From contig PLXW01000186.1 in the NCBI GenBank assembly GCA_003151595.1, forward strand, positions 36,812-67,103: DNA of 30,292 nucleotides, given 5' to 3'. The stretch is from Myxococcales bacterium. Lineage in GTDB: Bacteria > Myxococcota > Polyangia > Polyangiales > Polyangiaceae. The position numbers and the translations under genes were made by a program. This document shows, piece after piece, positions 23,865 to 30,292 of the stretch (position 1 is the stretch's first letter; every line of letters begins with the position of its first letter). The notes under the pieces were generated by a model, which was given only the letters and a program-made list of their open reading frames with translations, ran no database searches and was not told the DNA's origin.

Positions 23865-25037
23865 ATGAAGCGCGTGCGCATGGTGCTCGACCCTGCGGTG
23901 CCCGCCGATCTCGTCGGCGAAGTGCGCGAGCGGCTCGTCTATGCCTGGGAGCGCATTCGCGAGCACCAGCTCGCGGACGACGGCGCGACGCTCGACCTGA
24001 CGATCGACGACGACGCCGACTCGGCCGAGGCCGAGCAGAGGGTGCGGAGCTTCGTGGCGCCGATGGTGAAGCGCCATCCGGCGGTGGAGCGCGTCGTGGT
24101 GTTCGAGCACCGCGTGCGCCCCGCGTACTCGTCGCCGATCGCCAGCGAGCTCGAAGCGCGCCGCGCCGTGATCCTCGCGCAGCATGGTCAAGCGACGCTC
24201 ACCGAAGACGCGGTCGACGTCCTGGAGGCGCTCGATCGCCGCTTCGCGGCCCTCGCGCGCGATGTCTTCGCCGCCAAGTCGCACTACTACCCGACGATGA
24301 TCGCGACGTCGTCGCTCGATCGCATCCAGTACTTCGCGTCGTTCCCGCACCACGTGACGTTCGCGTTCCCGCTGCGCGAAGACGTCGATGTGATCCAGAA
24401 CGTCGCCAAGGAGTCGGTCACGTTTGACTCGAACGATTTCCTCGGCCTGCTCCGGAAGCCCGCGCAGGTGCTCACCCCGGCGGCGTGCTTCAACACGTAC
24501 GTGCACTTCCAGGATCGCCCGCTCCCCGAGCCGACTGTCATCACGGCGCGCGTCAGGTGCTTTCGCTACGAGTCGCGCAACATGACGTCGCTCGAGCGTC
24601 TGTGGGAGTTCGCGGTGCGCGAGATCGTCTTTCTCGGACCGCAGGCGTGGGTCGAGGAGCGGCGGAAGATGGCGGTCGATGCGGCAGCGCGGTTCGTCGA
24701 GGAGCTCGGGCTCGACGCGTGGATCGAGACGGCGAACGATCCGTTCTTCGTGAACAACTTCGTCGCGCGCCGGTTCTTCCAGCTCGCGCAACACACGAAG
24801 TACGAGCTTCGGCTCGGGTTGCCGTACGCGGGGGACAAGTCGCTGGCGGCGGCGTCGTTCAACCTGCACCTCGATTTTTTCGGCAAGGGGTTCGGGATCG
24901 CGCGCGACGATGCATTCGCGTTCACCGGGTGCGTCGGGTTCGGGCTGGAGCGATGGGTGTGGGCGCTCTTCGCGCAGCTGGGGCCGCGCGTCCGCGATTG
25001 GCCTGTGAGCGTGCGTCGCGCGCTGGCGCTCGAATGA
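23865..25037 (+). CDS. Class II aaRS-like amino acid:[carrier protein] ligase (copy 2)
   Basis: A 390-aa paralogue of the 21814-22998 protein; I judge them roughly 60% identical by eye. Motif 2 (CFRYESRN, RLWEFAVREIVFLG) and motif 3 (TGCVGFGLERWVWALF) are conserved. Cys208, Glu253 and Cys356 keep exactly the same spacing as the proposed zinc site of copy 1. The main differences inside the core are FDMRE to FAVRE in motif 2 and changes around YFESLAYH/YFASFPHH, which may alter the amino acid chosen. It has the same extra N-terminal domain. The stop overlaps the next methyltransferase start by four bases (ATGA). No second carrier gene is visible, so both ligases may serve one carrier. Confidence 0.82.
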   Translation: MKRVRMVLDPAVPADLVGEVRERLVYAWERIREHQLADDGATLDLTIDDDADSAEAEQRVRSFVAPMVKRHPAVERVVVFEHRVRPAYSSPIASELEARRAVILAQHGQATLTEDAVDVLEALDRRFAALARDVFAAKSHYYPTMIATSSLDRIQYFASFPHHVTFAFPLREDVDVIQNVAKESVTFDSNDFLGLLRKPAQVLTPAACFNTYVHFQDRPLPEPTVITARVRCFRYESRNMTSLERLWEFAVREIVFLGPQAWVEERRKMAVDAAARFVEELGLDAWIETANDPFFVNNFVARRFFQLAQHTKYELRLGLPYAGDKSLAAASFNLHLDFFGKGFGIARDDAFAFTGCVGFGLERWVWALFAQLGPRVRDWPVSVRRALALE

Positions 25038-26125
25038 CGGGCGACGAGCTGCGTCGACTCGATGACGCGCCGGCGCTGAGGGAGCTGCGCGCGCTCCTCG
25101 AACGGGTCGATCTGCGCGCGCAGAGCCTCGCCGCGCGACTGGGGCGCGACGATGCCTCGGTGCTCCTCACGCAGGTGGCGAGCTATGCGCTTCACGTCGG
25201 CCGCAAGCTCGTGGAGAGCGACGACCCGGCGCTCCTTTGGTCCGCGCTGCTCTGGTTCGGCCGGGCGATCGATCGTGCCCACGCCGGCCGCGTGCTCGCC
25301 GCGGAAGATCTCGCGCTGCTCGAGCGACTCGCGCTCGTCGAGACGCAGGGATCGCACCTCGTCTGCACGGTGGCGGTCACGGAATGGGAGGGGCTCTGGT
25401 GTCTGAGCGATCGCCTCTTTCATTTCGATGGCGCGGCGATCCGACGCGAGGTGCGCCCTGACGCGGTGATGCCGATCCACTATTCGTCGCTCGCCTTGCG
25501 GGCGGCCGTCGCGCGCACGAGCCCGCCGTGGGGACATCGCCGCCTCGATCTCGGGTGCGGCGCCGGCTTTCCGCTGCTGGCCACGGGCGAGGCGGAGCGC
25601 GTGGGCGTGGATCTGAACGAGCGCGCGATCGCGTTCGCGCGCGTGAACGCACGACTCAACGGCACGAGCGCGACGTGGATCTGCGACGACTGCCTGACAG
25701 TCCGCCCCGAGGCGCCGTTCGATCGCGTCACGTTCAACCTGCCGAGCCTCCCCGCCTATGCGGATGCAGCGCCCGCGCTCGGGGGAGTGCCCGATCTGTG
25801 TCGCCGTCTGTTCGAAGAGCGGCTCGCGATCCTGCTCGCGCCCGACGGGCTCTTCCAGGTGTGGATGATCTTCGTGCTGACGCGCGAGTGTCGGTCGCCG
25901 GAGGCGTCGCTCGCTTCGGCGCTCCCCCACGGCTGGCAGATCGAGGTGCACGCCGAGCCACGATCACCGTTCGCGCTCGCGGCGACGGCGATCGCCGAGC
26001 GGAGTGTGCCGCGCGACTCGCTCCTCTTGGAGCATGCGGGCGACGGCGATCGACTGTGCGAATATCTCGAGCGCAGCGGGGTCGTCGAAATCGCCAGCGC
26101 GACGATCGATCTTCGCCGCCGATGA
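25034..26125 (+). CDS. Class I SAM-dependent methyltransferase
   Basis: A 363-aa protein translated through an ATGA overlap with ligase 2. Residues 1-165 are a helical region (DAVMPIHYSSLALRAAV near its end), and the SAM fold follows: LDLGCGAG (171-178), GVDLNERAIAFAR (191 on), CDDCLT and FNLPSLP (NLPS, 235-238). The NLPS motif aligns with the NPPY of HemK/PrmC and related N-methyltransferases, so an amine or amide nitrogen target is plausible, but NLPS is not the exact motif. The coupling suggests that it acts on the product of the ligase pair (inference). Confidence 0.78.
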   Translation: MTGDELRRLDDAPALRELRALLERVDLRAQSLAARLGRDDASVLLTQVASYALHVGRKLVESDDPALLWSALLWFGRAIDRAHAGRVLAAEDLALLERLALVETQGSHLVCTVAVTEWEGLWCLSDRLFHFDGAAIRREVRPDAVMPIHYSSLALRAAVARTSPPWGHRRLDLGCGAGFPLLATGEAERVGVDLNERAIAFARVNARLNGTSATWICDDCLTVRPEAPFDRVTFNLPSLPAYADAAPALGGVPDLCRRLFEERLAILLAPDGLFQVWMIFVLTRECRSPEASLASALPHGWQIEVHAEPRSPFALAATAIAERSVPRDSLLLEHAGDGDRLCEYLERSGVVEIASATIDLRRR

Positions 26126-26128
26126 CGT

Positions 26129-26659
26129 CTAGTGACGAAGGCGCTCGCGCCGCGATCGTCCGAAGATGAGGAGACGGACGTTCTCGCTGCTCATGTCGAG
26201 CAGCGCGCCGACGCGCGCGTAGACCAGCTCTGTCACGCGGCCGCGGGGAGGGGAGGCGAGCGTCACGAGGTCGTTGCGCCACGCGCGGGCGTCGTCGGTC
26301 CAGCACAGCGCGTCGGCTTCGCGATCGAAGGCCTCGAGCATCGCGGCGTCGATCGACTTTCGTCCGGCGAGCCACCTCTTCGCGCAGAGAGCGCCGCGCG
26401 TGAGGGTGTGGAATAGGTGCGTCGCCGTCATCCACGGCGCGATCTTCCCGCCGTCTTCCGCCGCGCGCAGCTCGCTCGCCCGCTCGCGGATGGCATCGAG
26501 CGGGAGATCGTCGATCTCGCGGAGCGCCCCGGGAAACTGCGACGCTAGAGCTGCCATCGCGCGGCGCGGATCGCCCGACGCGCCCGCGTCCGCCGCGAGT
26601 CGCAAGCGGAGCATCTCCTCGTACTTCGACCGCAGCTCGGCCAGGTCCGTTCGCGTCAC
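26129..26659 (-). CDS. Conserved-looking hypothetical protein
   Basis: A 176-aa protein read from GTG 26659. I do not recognise it. It is mostly helical and Arg/Ala-rich, with LRSKYEEMLRLRLAAD at the start, PWMTATHLFHTLTRGALCAKRW in the middle and RVTELVYARVGALLD near a very basic end (FGRSRRERLRH). No signal peptide or membrane segment is seen. The stop is three bases from that of the opposing methyltransferase, so it probably is not part of that transcript. The codon use and lack of shadow-like composition suggest a real gene; the start is uncertain, with ATG 26614 (MLRLRL) another option. Confidence 0.62.
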   Translation of the reverse strand: MTRTDLAELRSKYEEMLRLRLAADAGASGDPRRAMAALASQFPGALREIDDLPLDAIRERASELRAAEDGGKIAPWMTATHLFHTLTRGALCAKRWLAGRKSIDAAMLEAFDREADALCWTDDARAWRNDLVTLASPPRGRVTELVYARVGALLDMSSENVRLLIFGRSRRERLRH

Positions 26660-26761
26660 GTGAGCGTCATCGTTGCCTGCGTGCGTTCGTTGCGCAACTT
26701 CGCGTGAATGAAAAGGGACGCGCCGTGACTTCGCGCTCCGCGGGGCTTAAGATTTGAGGAG

Positions 26762-27826
26762 ATGGACGGCAAGCGAGAGGTCGAAGAGCTGCGCGCGGAG
26801 ATCGCGAAGCTCGATGCGCAATTGTTGGTCACGCTCGAGAAGCGCGCGAAGGCGTCGCGGAAGATCGGTGACGCTCGGAAGGGGCACCCGGCGAGCTTGC
26901 CGCTCGGCGACAGAGCCGCGGTGCACGCGCTCGTCGCGCGATCGACCGGCGAGCTGCCGTCGGACGCGCTGCGCGAGATCTTCCGCGAGGTGTTCAGCGC
27001 ATGCCTCGCGCTCGAGCTCCCGGTGAAGGTGGCGTACCTCGCGCCCGAAGGGGGGCCTGCGCACGCTGCGGCGCGCGGTCGCTTCGGGGCGTCGCCGAAC
27101 CTGGTGCCGATCGAATCGACGGCGCTGGCGTTGGAGGAAGTGGCGCGCGATCGCGTCGAGTTCGCGGTAGTGCCGCTCGAGACGCGCGCCGATGGCTCGG
27201 TGCACGGGACGATCGAAGCGCTGGTCGACAGCGAGCTGCGGATCGTGGCCACGATCGAAGAGTCGTGGAGCCTGCACCTCGTGAACAAGACGGGGAACGC
27301 GGCCGACGTGGAGAAGATCTACGCGACGGCGGCCGATCGCGCGGTGTGCTCCAAGTTCCTGGCGTCGCTCGGCTCGAAGGTCTCGGTGCTCGATCTGAAG
27401 TCGCCGCTGCAGGCTTGTCAGATCGCGGGCGAGGATCACGGCGCGGGGGCGCTGGCGACGGAGGTGTTCGCGGCGGCGCTGGGGCTCGAGGTCGCGCGCC
27501 GGAACGTGCTCGATGAAGGAGACCCGCGCGTTCGTTACGCGATCGTCGGGCGACGGCCGGCGAGCCGCACCGGCAACGATCTGACGTCGTTCGTGTTCAG
27601 CGTCGACGACGCGCCGGGCGCTCTCCTCGACGTGCTGAAGCAGTTCGGCGAGCGCGGGATCAACCTAGTGAAGATCCATTCACGGCCGGTCGAAGGGCGC
27701 TCGTGGTCGTATCTCTTCTTCGTGGAGGTGATGGGGCACGCGACCGATCGCAACCTCGTAACGGCATTCGAAGAAGTGAAGCGCGTGGCGAAGTACTTCA
27801 AGGTGCTCGGCTCGTACGCCGCCTGA
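26762..27826 (+). CDS. pheA: PheA-like protein: chorismate mutase, prephenate dehydratase-like and ACT domains
   Basis: A 354-aa protein with the P-protein order. Residues 5-85 are an AroQ chorismate mutase (VEELRAEIAKLDAQLLVTLEKRAK; GDRAAVHAL). Residues 95-265 are a PDT-like domain (VAYLAPEGGPAHAAA; VVPLETRADGSVHGTIEALVD), and residues 270-350 are an ACT domain (PGALLDVLKQFGERGINLVKIHSRPVEG) like the phenylalanine sensor. The usual TRF motif, whose Thr is catalytic, reads VRY (Val257-Arg258-Tyr259), and PIENS reads PLETR. The dehydratase half may thus be weak, altered or dead, while the ACT part looks whole. GAGGAG touches the ATG with no spacing; no other in-frame start exists after the stop at 26726. 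It lies upstream of aroA, in keeping with aromatic amino acid synthesis. Confidence 0.86.
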   Translation: MDGKREVEELRAEIAKLDAQLLVTLEKRAKASRKIGDARKGHPASLPLGDRAAVHALVARSTGELPSDALREIFREVFSACLALELPVKVAYLAPEGGPAHAAARGRFGASPNLVPIESTALALEEVARDRVEFAVVPLETRADGSVHGTIEALVDSELRIVATIEESWSLHLVNKTGNAADVEKIYATAADRAVCSKFLASLGSKVSVLDLKSPLQACQIAGEDHGAGALATEVFAAALGLEVARRNVLDEGDPRVRYAIVGRRPASRTGNDLTSFVFSVDDAPGALLDVLKQFGERGINLVKIHSRPVEGRSWSYLFFVEVMGHATDRNLVTAFEEVKRVAKYFKVLGSYAA

Positions 27827-27841
27827 GCTAAGCTCGCTCCC

Positions 27842-28807
27842 ATGCGAACGGCACGGACGGGCGGGGTCGTGTGGTCGTGTGTCCTCGTCGCGCTTGCCGC
27901 GCTCGTCGGATGCGGCGGCGCGAAGGGGGGGCACGCGCTCGCACCGAACGAGCTCACGGCCGATCAGATCGACGCCGACCCGATGACGCTCTTGCCTCCG
28001 TCGCCGACGGCCGTGGCGAACGTCGACGCGCGCGCGTTCTACACGAGCGGGACGCTCGGCGCGCAGCTGGCGTCGGTGAGCGAGAAGGTGATTCCGCTGG
28101 GCGACGACGCGGGGTTCAAGGCGTCGCGCGACGTCGATCGGGTCGTGGCCGCGTCGTATTCGACGCAGGGGGCGGACGTCGTCGCCGTCGTGAGCGGGCG
28201 CTTCGACGAAGCGAAGATCGAGGCCGCGGCGCAGACCCAGGCGGCGAACGGGACGAGCGGGGTCGCGGAGAGCGACTACGCAGGACACCACGTGTTCACT
28301 GTGAACGGCGCGGGCTTCGCGATTCTGACGCCGAAGACTGCGCTCGCCGGGACGCAGGCGGCCCTGCGTCGCGCGCTCGATCGGGTGCACGACGGCAAGA
28401 ACAAGCGCGAGATCGCGCAGTGGATGCAGGACACGCTCGCCACGCCGAACGCCGCGGCGGCCGTCGCCGTCGACTTCACGCAGCCGCTGACGACGGCGGC
28501 GATCGGATCGTTCCAGATCTCGTTCGCGAAGGGGCTGAAGACGGTGCGCGCCGTCGCCGACTTCAAGCCGCCGGGGATGCACCTCGCGAGCACGCTCACC
28601 TACGCCGATGCGGCGTCGGCGGCGTCGGCGTCGAGCGGGATGAAGGCGGCGGCGACGATGGAGTCGCTCGTGGCCCTGACTGGCCTCGCGCCGAAGCTGC
28701 ACGACGTGAGCATCAACACGGCCGATGCGGACGTGCAGGTGTCGCTGGCGGTCGATGACCAGGCGATGCGGAAGATGATCGCGATCCTGCCGCAGATGGT
28801 GCACTGA
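27842..28807 (+). CDS. Putative lipoprotein, unknown function
   Basis: A 321-aa protein beginning 15 bp after the PheA-like gene and ending six bp before aroA, so it is probably in the same operon. The signal sequence VVWSCVLVALAALVGC ends in an LVGC lipobox. The mature part alternates short strands and helices rich in Ala, Val and Asp, with two similar-looking halves (VDRVVAASYSTQGADVVAVVSGRF and KTVRAVADFKPPGMHLASTL). I do not recognise a family; similar lipoproteins with DUF-type folds are frequent in myxobacteria. Its place between aromatic pathway genes appears to be incidental. Confidence 0.75.
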   Translation: MRTARTGGVVWSCVLVALAALVGCGGAKGGHALAPNELTADQIDADPMTLLPPSPTAVANVDARAFYTSGTLGAQLASVSEKVIPLGDDAGFKASRDVDRVVAASYSTQGADVVAVVSGRFDEAKIEAAAQTQAANGTSGVAESDYAGHHVFTVNGAGFAILTPKTALAGTQAALRRALDRVHDGKNKREIAQWMQDTLATPNAAAAVAVDFTQPLTTAAIGSFQISFAKGLKTVRAVADFKPPGMHLASTLTYADAASAASASSGMKAAATMESLVALTGLAPKLHDVSINTADADVQVSLAVDDQAMRKMIAILPQMVH

Positions 28808-28813
28808 AGAGCG

Positions 28814-30169
28814 ATGAGGGATCTCCTGGTTCACCCCGCGAAGGGCCCGCTGGTGGGGAGCGTGCCGGTACCGAGCGACAAGAGCATCGGGCATCGCGCG
28901 CTCCTGTTCGCGGCGATCGCGAAGGGGCGGTCGCGTGTCACCGGGTTTTCGTACGGGGAAGACAACGTCTCGACGGCGAACGGGCTGCGCGCGCTCGGCG
29001 TCGTGATCGACGACACGTCGAAGACCTCGATCGAGGTCGAAGGGGTCGGGCTCTTCGGGTTCAAGCCGGGCGATCACCCGCTCGACTGCGGCAACTCCGG
29101 GACGACGATGCGCTTGTTCGCCGGATTGCTCTGCGCACAGCCGTTCACCACGATCCTGGTGGGCGACGAGACGTTGATGCGCCGGCCGATGATGCGCGTC
29201 GCGAAGCCGCTTCGGATGCGCGGCGCGACGATCGAAGGCGAGCCGCACAAGACGAAGGAAGGGGAGATCACAGCTCCGCTTCGCATGGGGCCGCAGCCGC
29301 CGGCGATGGCGCTGGGGGCGCTCGAGTACGAGAGCGCGGTCGCGAGCGCGCAGGTGAAGAGCGCAATTCTCCTCTCCGGGCTCTACGCGCACGGGCCCAC
29401 CCACTTCAAGGAGCCGACGGTCTCGCGTGATCACACGGAGCGGATGATGCTGGCGCTCGGCGTGCCGATTCGAACCGTGGGGACGATCGTCCAGATCGAT
29501 CCCAAGGGATGGTCGGGCGAGATGCCGGCGTTCGACGTCGAGGTGCCGGGGGACATCTCGGCGGCGGCGTTCTTGCTCGTCGCGGCGCAGATCGTCGCCG
29601 GCTCGCGCGTGACGACGCGCGGGGTAGGGGTGAACCCGACGCGCACAGGGCTGCTCGAGATCGCGCGGCACATGGGGGCGGGGCTCGCCATCGAGCCGCA
29701 AGGAGATCGTGCCGGCGAGCCGATCGCCGAGCTGACGGCATGGGCGCAGCCGCTGCGTGCGCGGCTCATCGCCGGCGAGGTCGTGCCGCGGGCCATCGAC
29801 GAGATTCCGATCGCGTGCGCGCTCGCGGCGCGGGCCGAAGGGACGACGACGATCGCCGACGCCGAGGAGCTGCGCGTGAAGGAGAGCGATCGCATCGCGA
29901 CGATGGCCCGCGTGCTCCGATCGTTCGGCGTGACGTGCGAAGAGAAGCCCGACGGCCTCGTGATCGTGGGGAGCGACGCGCCGCTCACGCCGGGCGATGT
30001 CGAGAGCAAGGGCGACCACCGCATCGCAATGACGGCGTGCGTGCTCGGTCTGGTGGCGAAGGGGGACAAGCCGACGCGCGTGCGCGACGTCGACTGTATC
30101 GCGACGAGCTTCCCGAAATTCGTGGCCACGCTGCGCGCCCTGGGGGCGGAAATCGAAGTGGTCGACTAG
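28814..30169 (+). CDS. aroA: 3-phosphoshikimate 1-carboxyvinyltransferase (EPSP synthase)
   Basis: A 451-aa enzyme of normal length. It joins shikimate-3-phosphate and phosphoenolpyruvate to give EPSP in the pathway to chorismate. PSDKSIGHRALLFAA carries Lys23, Ser24 and Arg28 for substrate binding; DCGNSGTTMRL (91-101) is the first signature, with Gly96 at the PEP-binding turn; SAQVKSAILLSGLYA, VPGDISAAAFLLVAA and DEIPIACALAARAEGTT follow; RVKESDRIATM and GDHRIAMT complete the site. All key residues appear intact. The ATG is six bases after the lipoprotein stop, and cytidylate kinase follows 55 bp later, the aroA-cmk order common in many bacteria. Confidence 0.96.
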   Translation: MRDLLVHPAKGPLVGSVPVPSDKSIGHRALLFAAIAKGRSRVTGFSYGEDNVSTANGLRALGVVIDDTSKTSIEVEGVGLFGFKPGDHPLDCGNSGTTMRLFAGLLCAQPFTTILVGDETLMRRPMMRVAKPLRMRGATIEGEPHKTKEGEITAPLRMGPQPPAMALGALEYESAVASAQVKSAILLSGLYAHGPTHFKEPTVSRDHTERMMLALGVPIRTVGTIVQIDPKGWSGEMPAFDVEVPGDISAAAFLLVAAQIVAGSRVTTRGVGVNPTRTGLLEIARHMGAGLAIEPQGDRAGEPIAELTAWAQPLRARLIAGEVVPRAIDEIPIACALAARAEGTTTIADAEELRVKESDRIATMARVLRSFGVTCEEKPDGLVIVGSDAPLTPGDVESKGDHRIAMTACVLGLVAKGDKPTRVRDVDCIATSFPKFVATLRALGAEIEVVD

Positions 30170-30224
30170 CCGTCCCGGCGCCACCGATTGCGCGGCGCGC
30201 GCGCTTTGCGCTACACGATTCGAC

Positions 30225-30292
30225 GTGAAGACGCGCCTCCCCATCGTCGCCATCGACGGACCCGCCGGGGCCGGGAAGAGTACCATCGCGCG
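30225..30292 (+). CDS. cmk: Cytidylate kinase, N-terminal end (3' truncated by the window)
   Basis: From GTG 30225 the frame reads VKTRLPIVAIDGPAGAGKSTIA, with the first Val initiating as Met. GPAGAGKST is a P-loop, and the AIDGPAGAGKST opening is characteristic of cytidylate kinase, which phosphorylates CMP and dCMP. Only about 22 residues are visible. The position after aroA supports the call. Confidence 0.85.
   Translation, partial: MKTRLPIVAIDGPAGAGKSTIA

Noticed and set aside
26689..26698. Palindrome GTTGCGCAAC upstream of the PheA-like gene
   Set aside because: Only ten bases, GC-rich core, common by chance; no promoter partner near it.
26725..26753. Promoter GTGACT-17-TAAGAT before the PheA-like gene
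   Set aside because: Four of six matches in both boxes is weak, and the start it predicts would fall inside the ribosome-binding region.
27680..30286. Long minus-strand reading frame opposite pheA, the lipoprotein gene and aroA
   Set aside because: Shadow frame, extremely rich in Arg and His, with no motif; it covers three convincing plus-strand genes.

Overview
The window is about two-thirds G+C, densely coded, and looks like a chromosomal segment of a myxobacterium (Myxococcota, probably Polyangiales). The reasons are two Ser/Thr protein kinases with unusual membrane-linked input regions, many lipoproteins, a PEGA-like tail, an imuA-imuB-dnaE2 cassette preceded by a site close to the Myxococcus-type LexA box, and the codon bias. 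All identifications are by eye from protein motifs; no database search was possible. No tRNA, rRNA, CRISPR array, insertion sequence or prophage was seen.

Layout. 1-215: the 3' end of a PEGA-like protein. 253-1929: a GH84-type glycosidase lipoprotein. 1954-3324 (-): a short NFACT/RqcH-like protein. 3446-8069: Ser/Thr kinase, M48-type metalloprotease lipoprotein, Ser/Thr kinase. 8140-8987: a VOC protein with a histone H1-like tail, then a small membrane protein. 8989-10474 (-): LarE and a DUF1993 protein. 10559-15957: the SOS mutagenesis operon imuA-imuB-dnaE2. 16017-19616 (-): SMC. 19872-20279: an FmdB-type zinc ribbon with a long low-complexity tail. 20282-26125: a compact accessory cluster (below). 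26129-26659 (-): an unrecognised protein. 26762-30292: an aromatic amino acid block with a PheA-like protein, a lipoprotein, AroA and the start of cytidylate kinase.

The most interesting part is 20282-26125. It holds an MBOAT-like membrane acyltransferase, a stand-alone carrier protein, two paralogous class II aminoacyl-tRNA-synthetase-like proteins that look like amino acid:[carrier protein] ligases, an FkbM-type methyltransferase and a second SAM-dependent methyltransferase. Both ligases carry a Cys/Glu/Cys set with exactly the spacing I recall for the zinc site of the Bradyrhizobium enzyme. The inferred logic resembles D-alanylation by Dlt: a ligase charges a carrier and an MBOAT protein moves the amino acid onto an acceptor at the membrane. 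Here an aaRS-like ligase stands where DltA would be. The carrier and MBOAT genes diverge from a 27-bp gap centred on a perfect inverted repeat, which suggests shared control.

The genes are packed very tightly. Several convergent pairs are separated by 1-7 bp, and two gene pairs in the cluster overlap by 4 bp (ATGA). No stretch longer than 300 bases lacks a gene; the longest is the 255-bp divergent region between smc and the zinc-ribbon gene.
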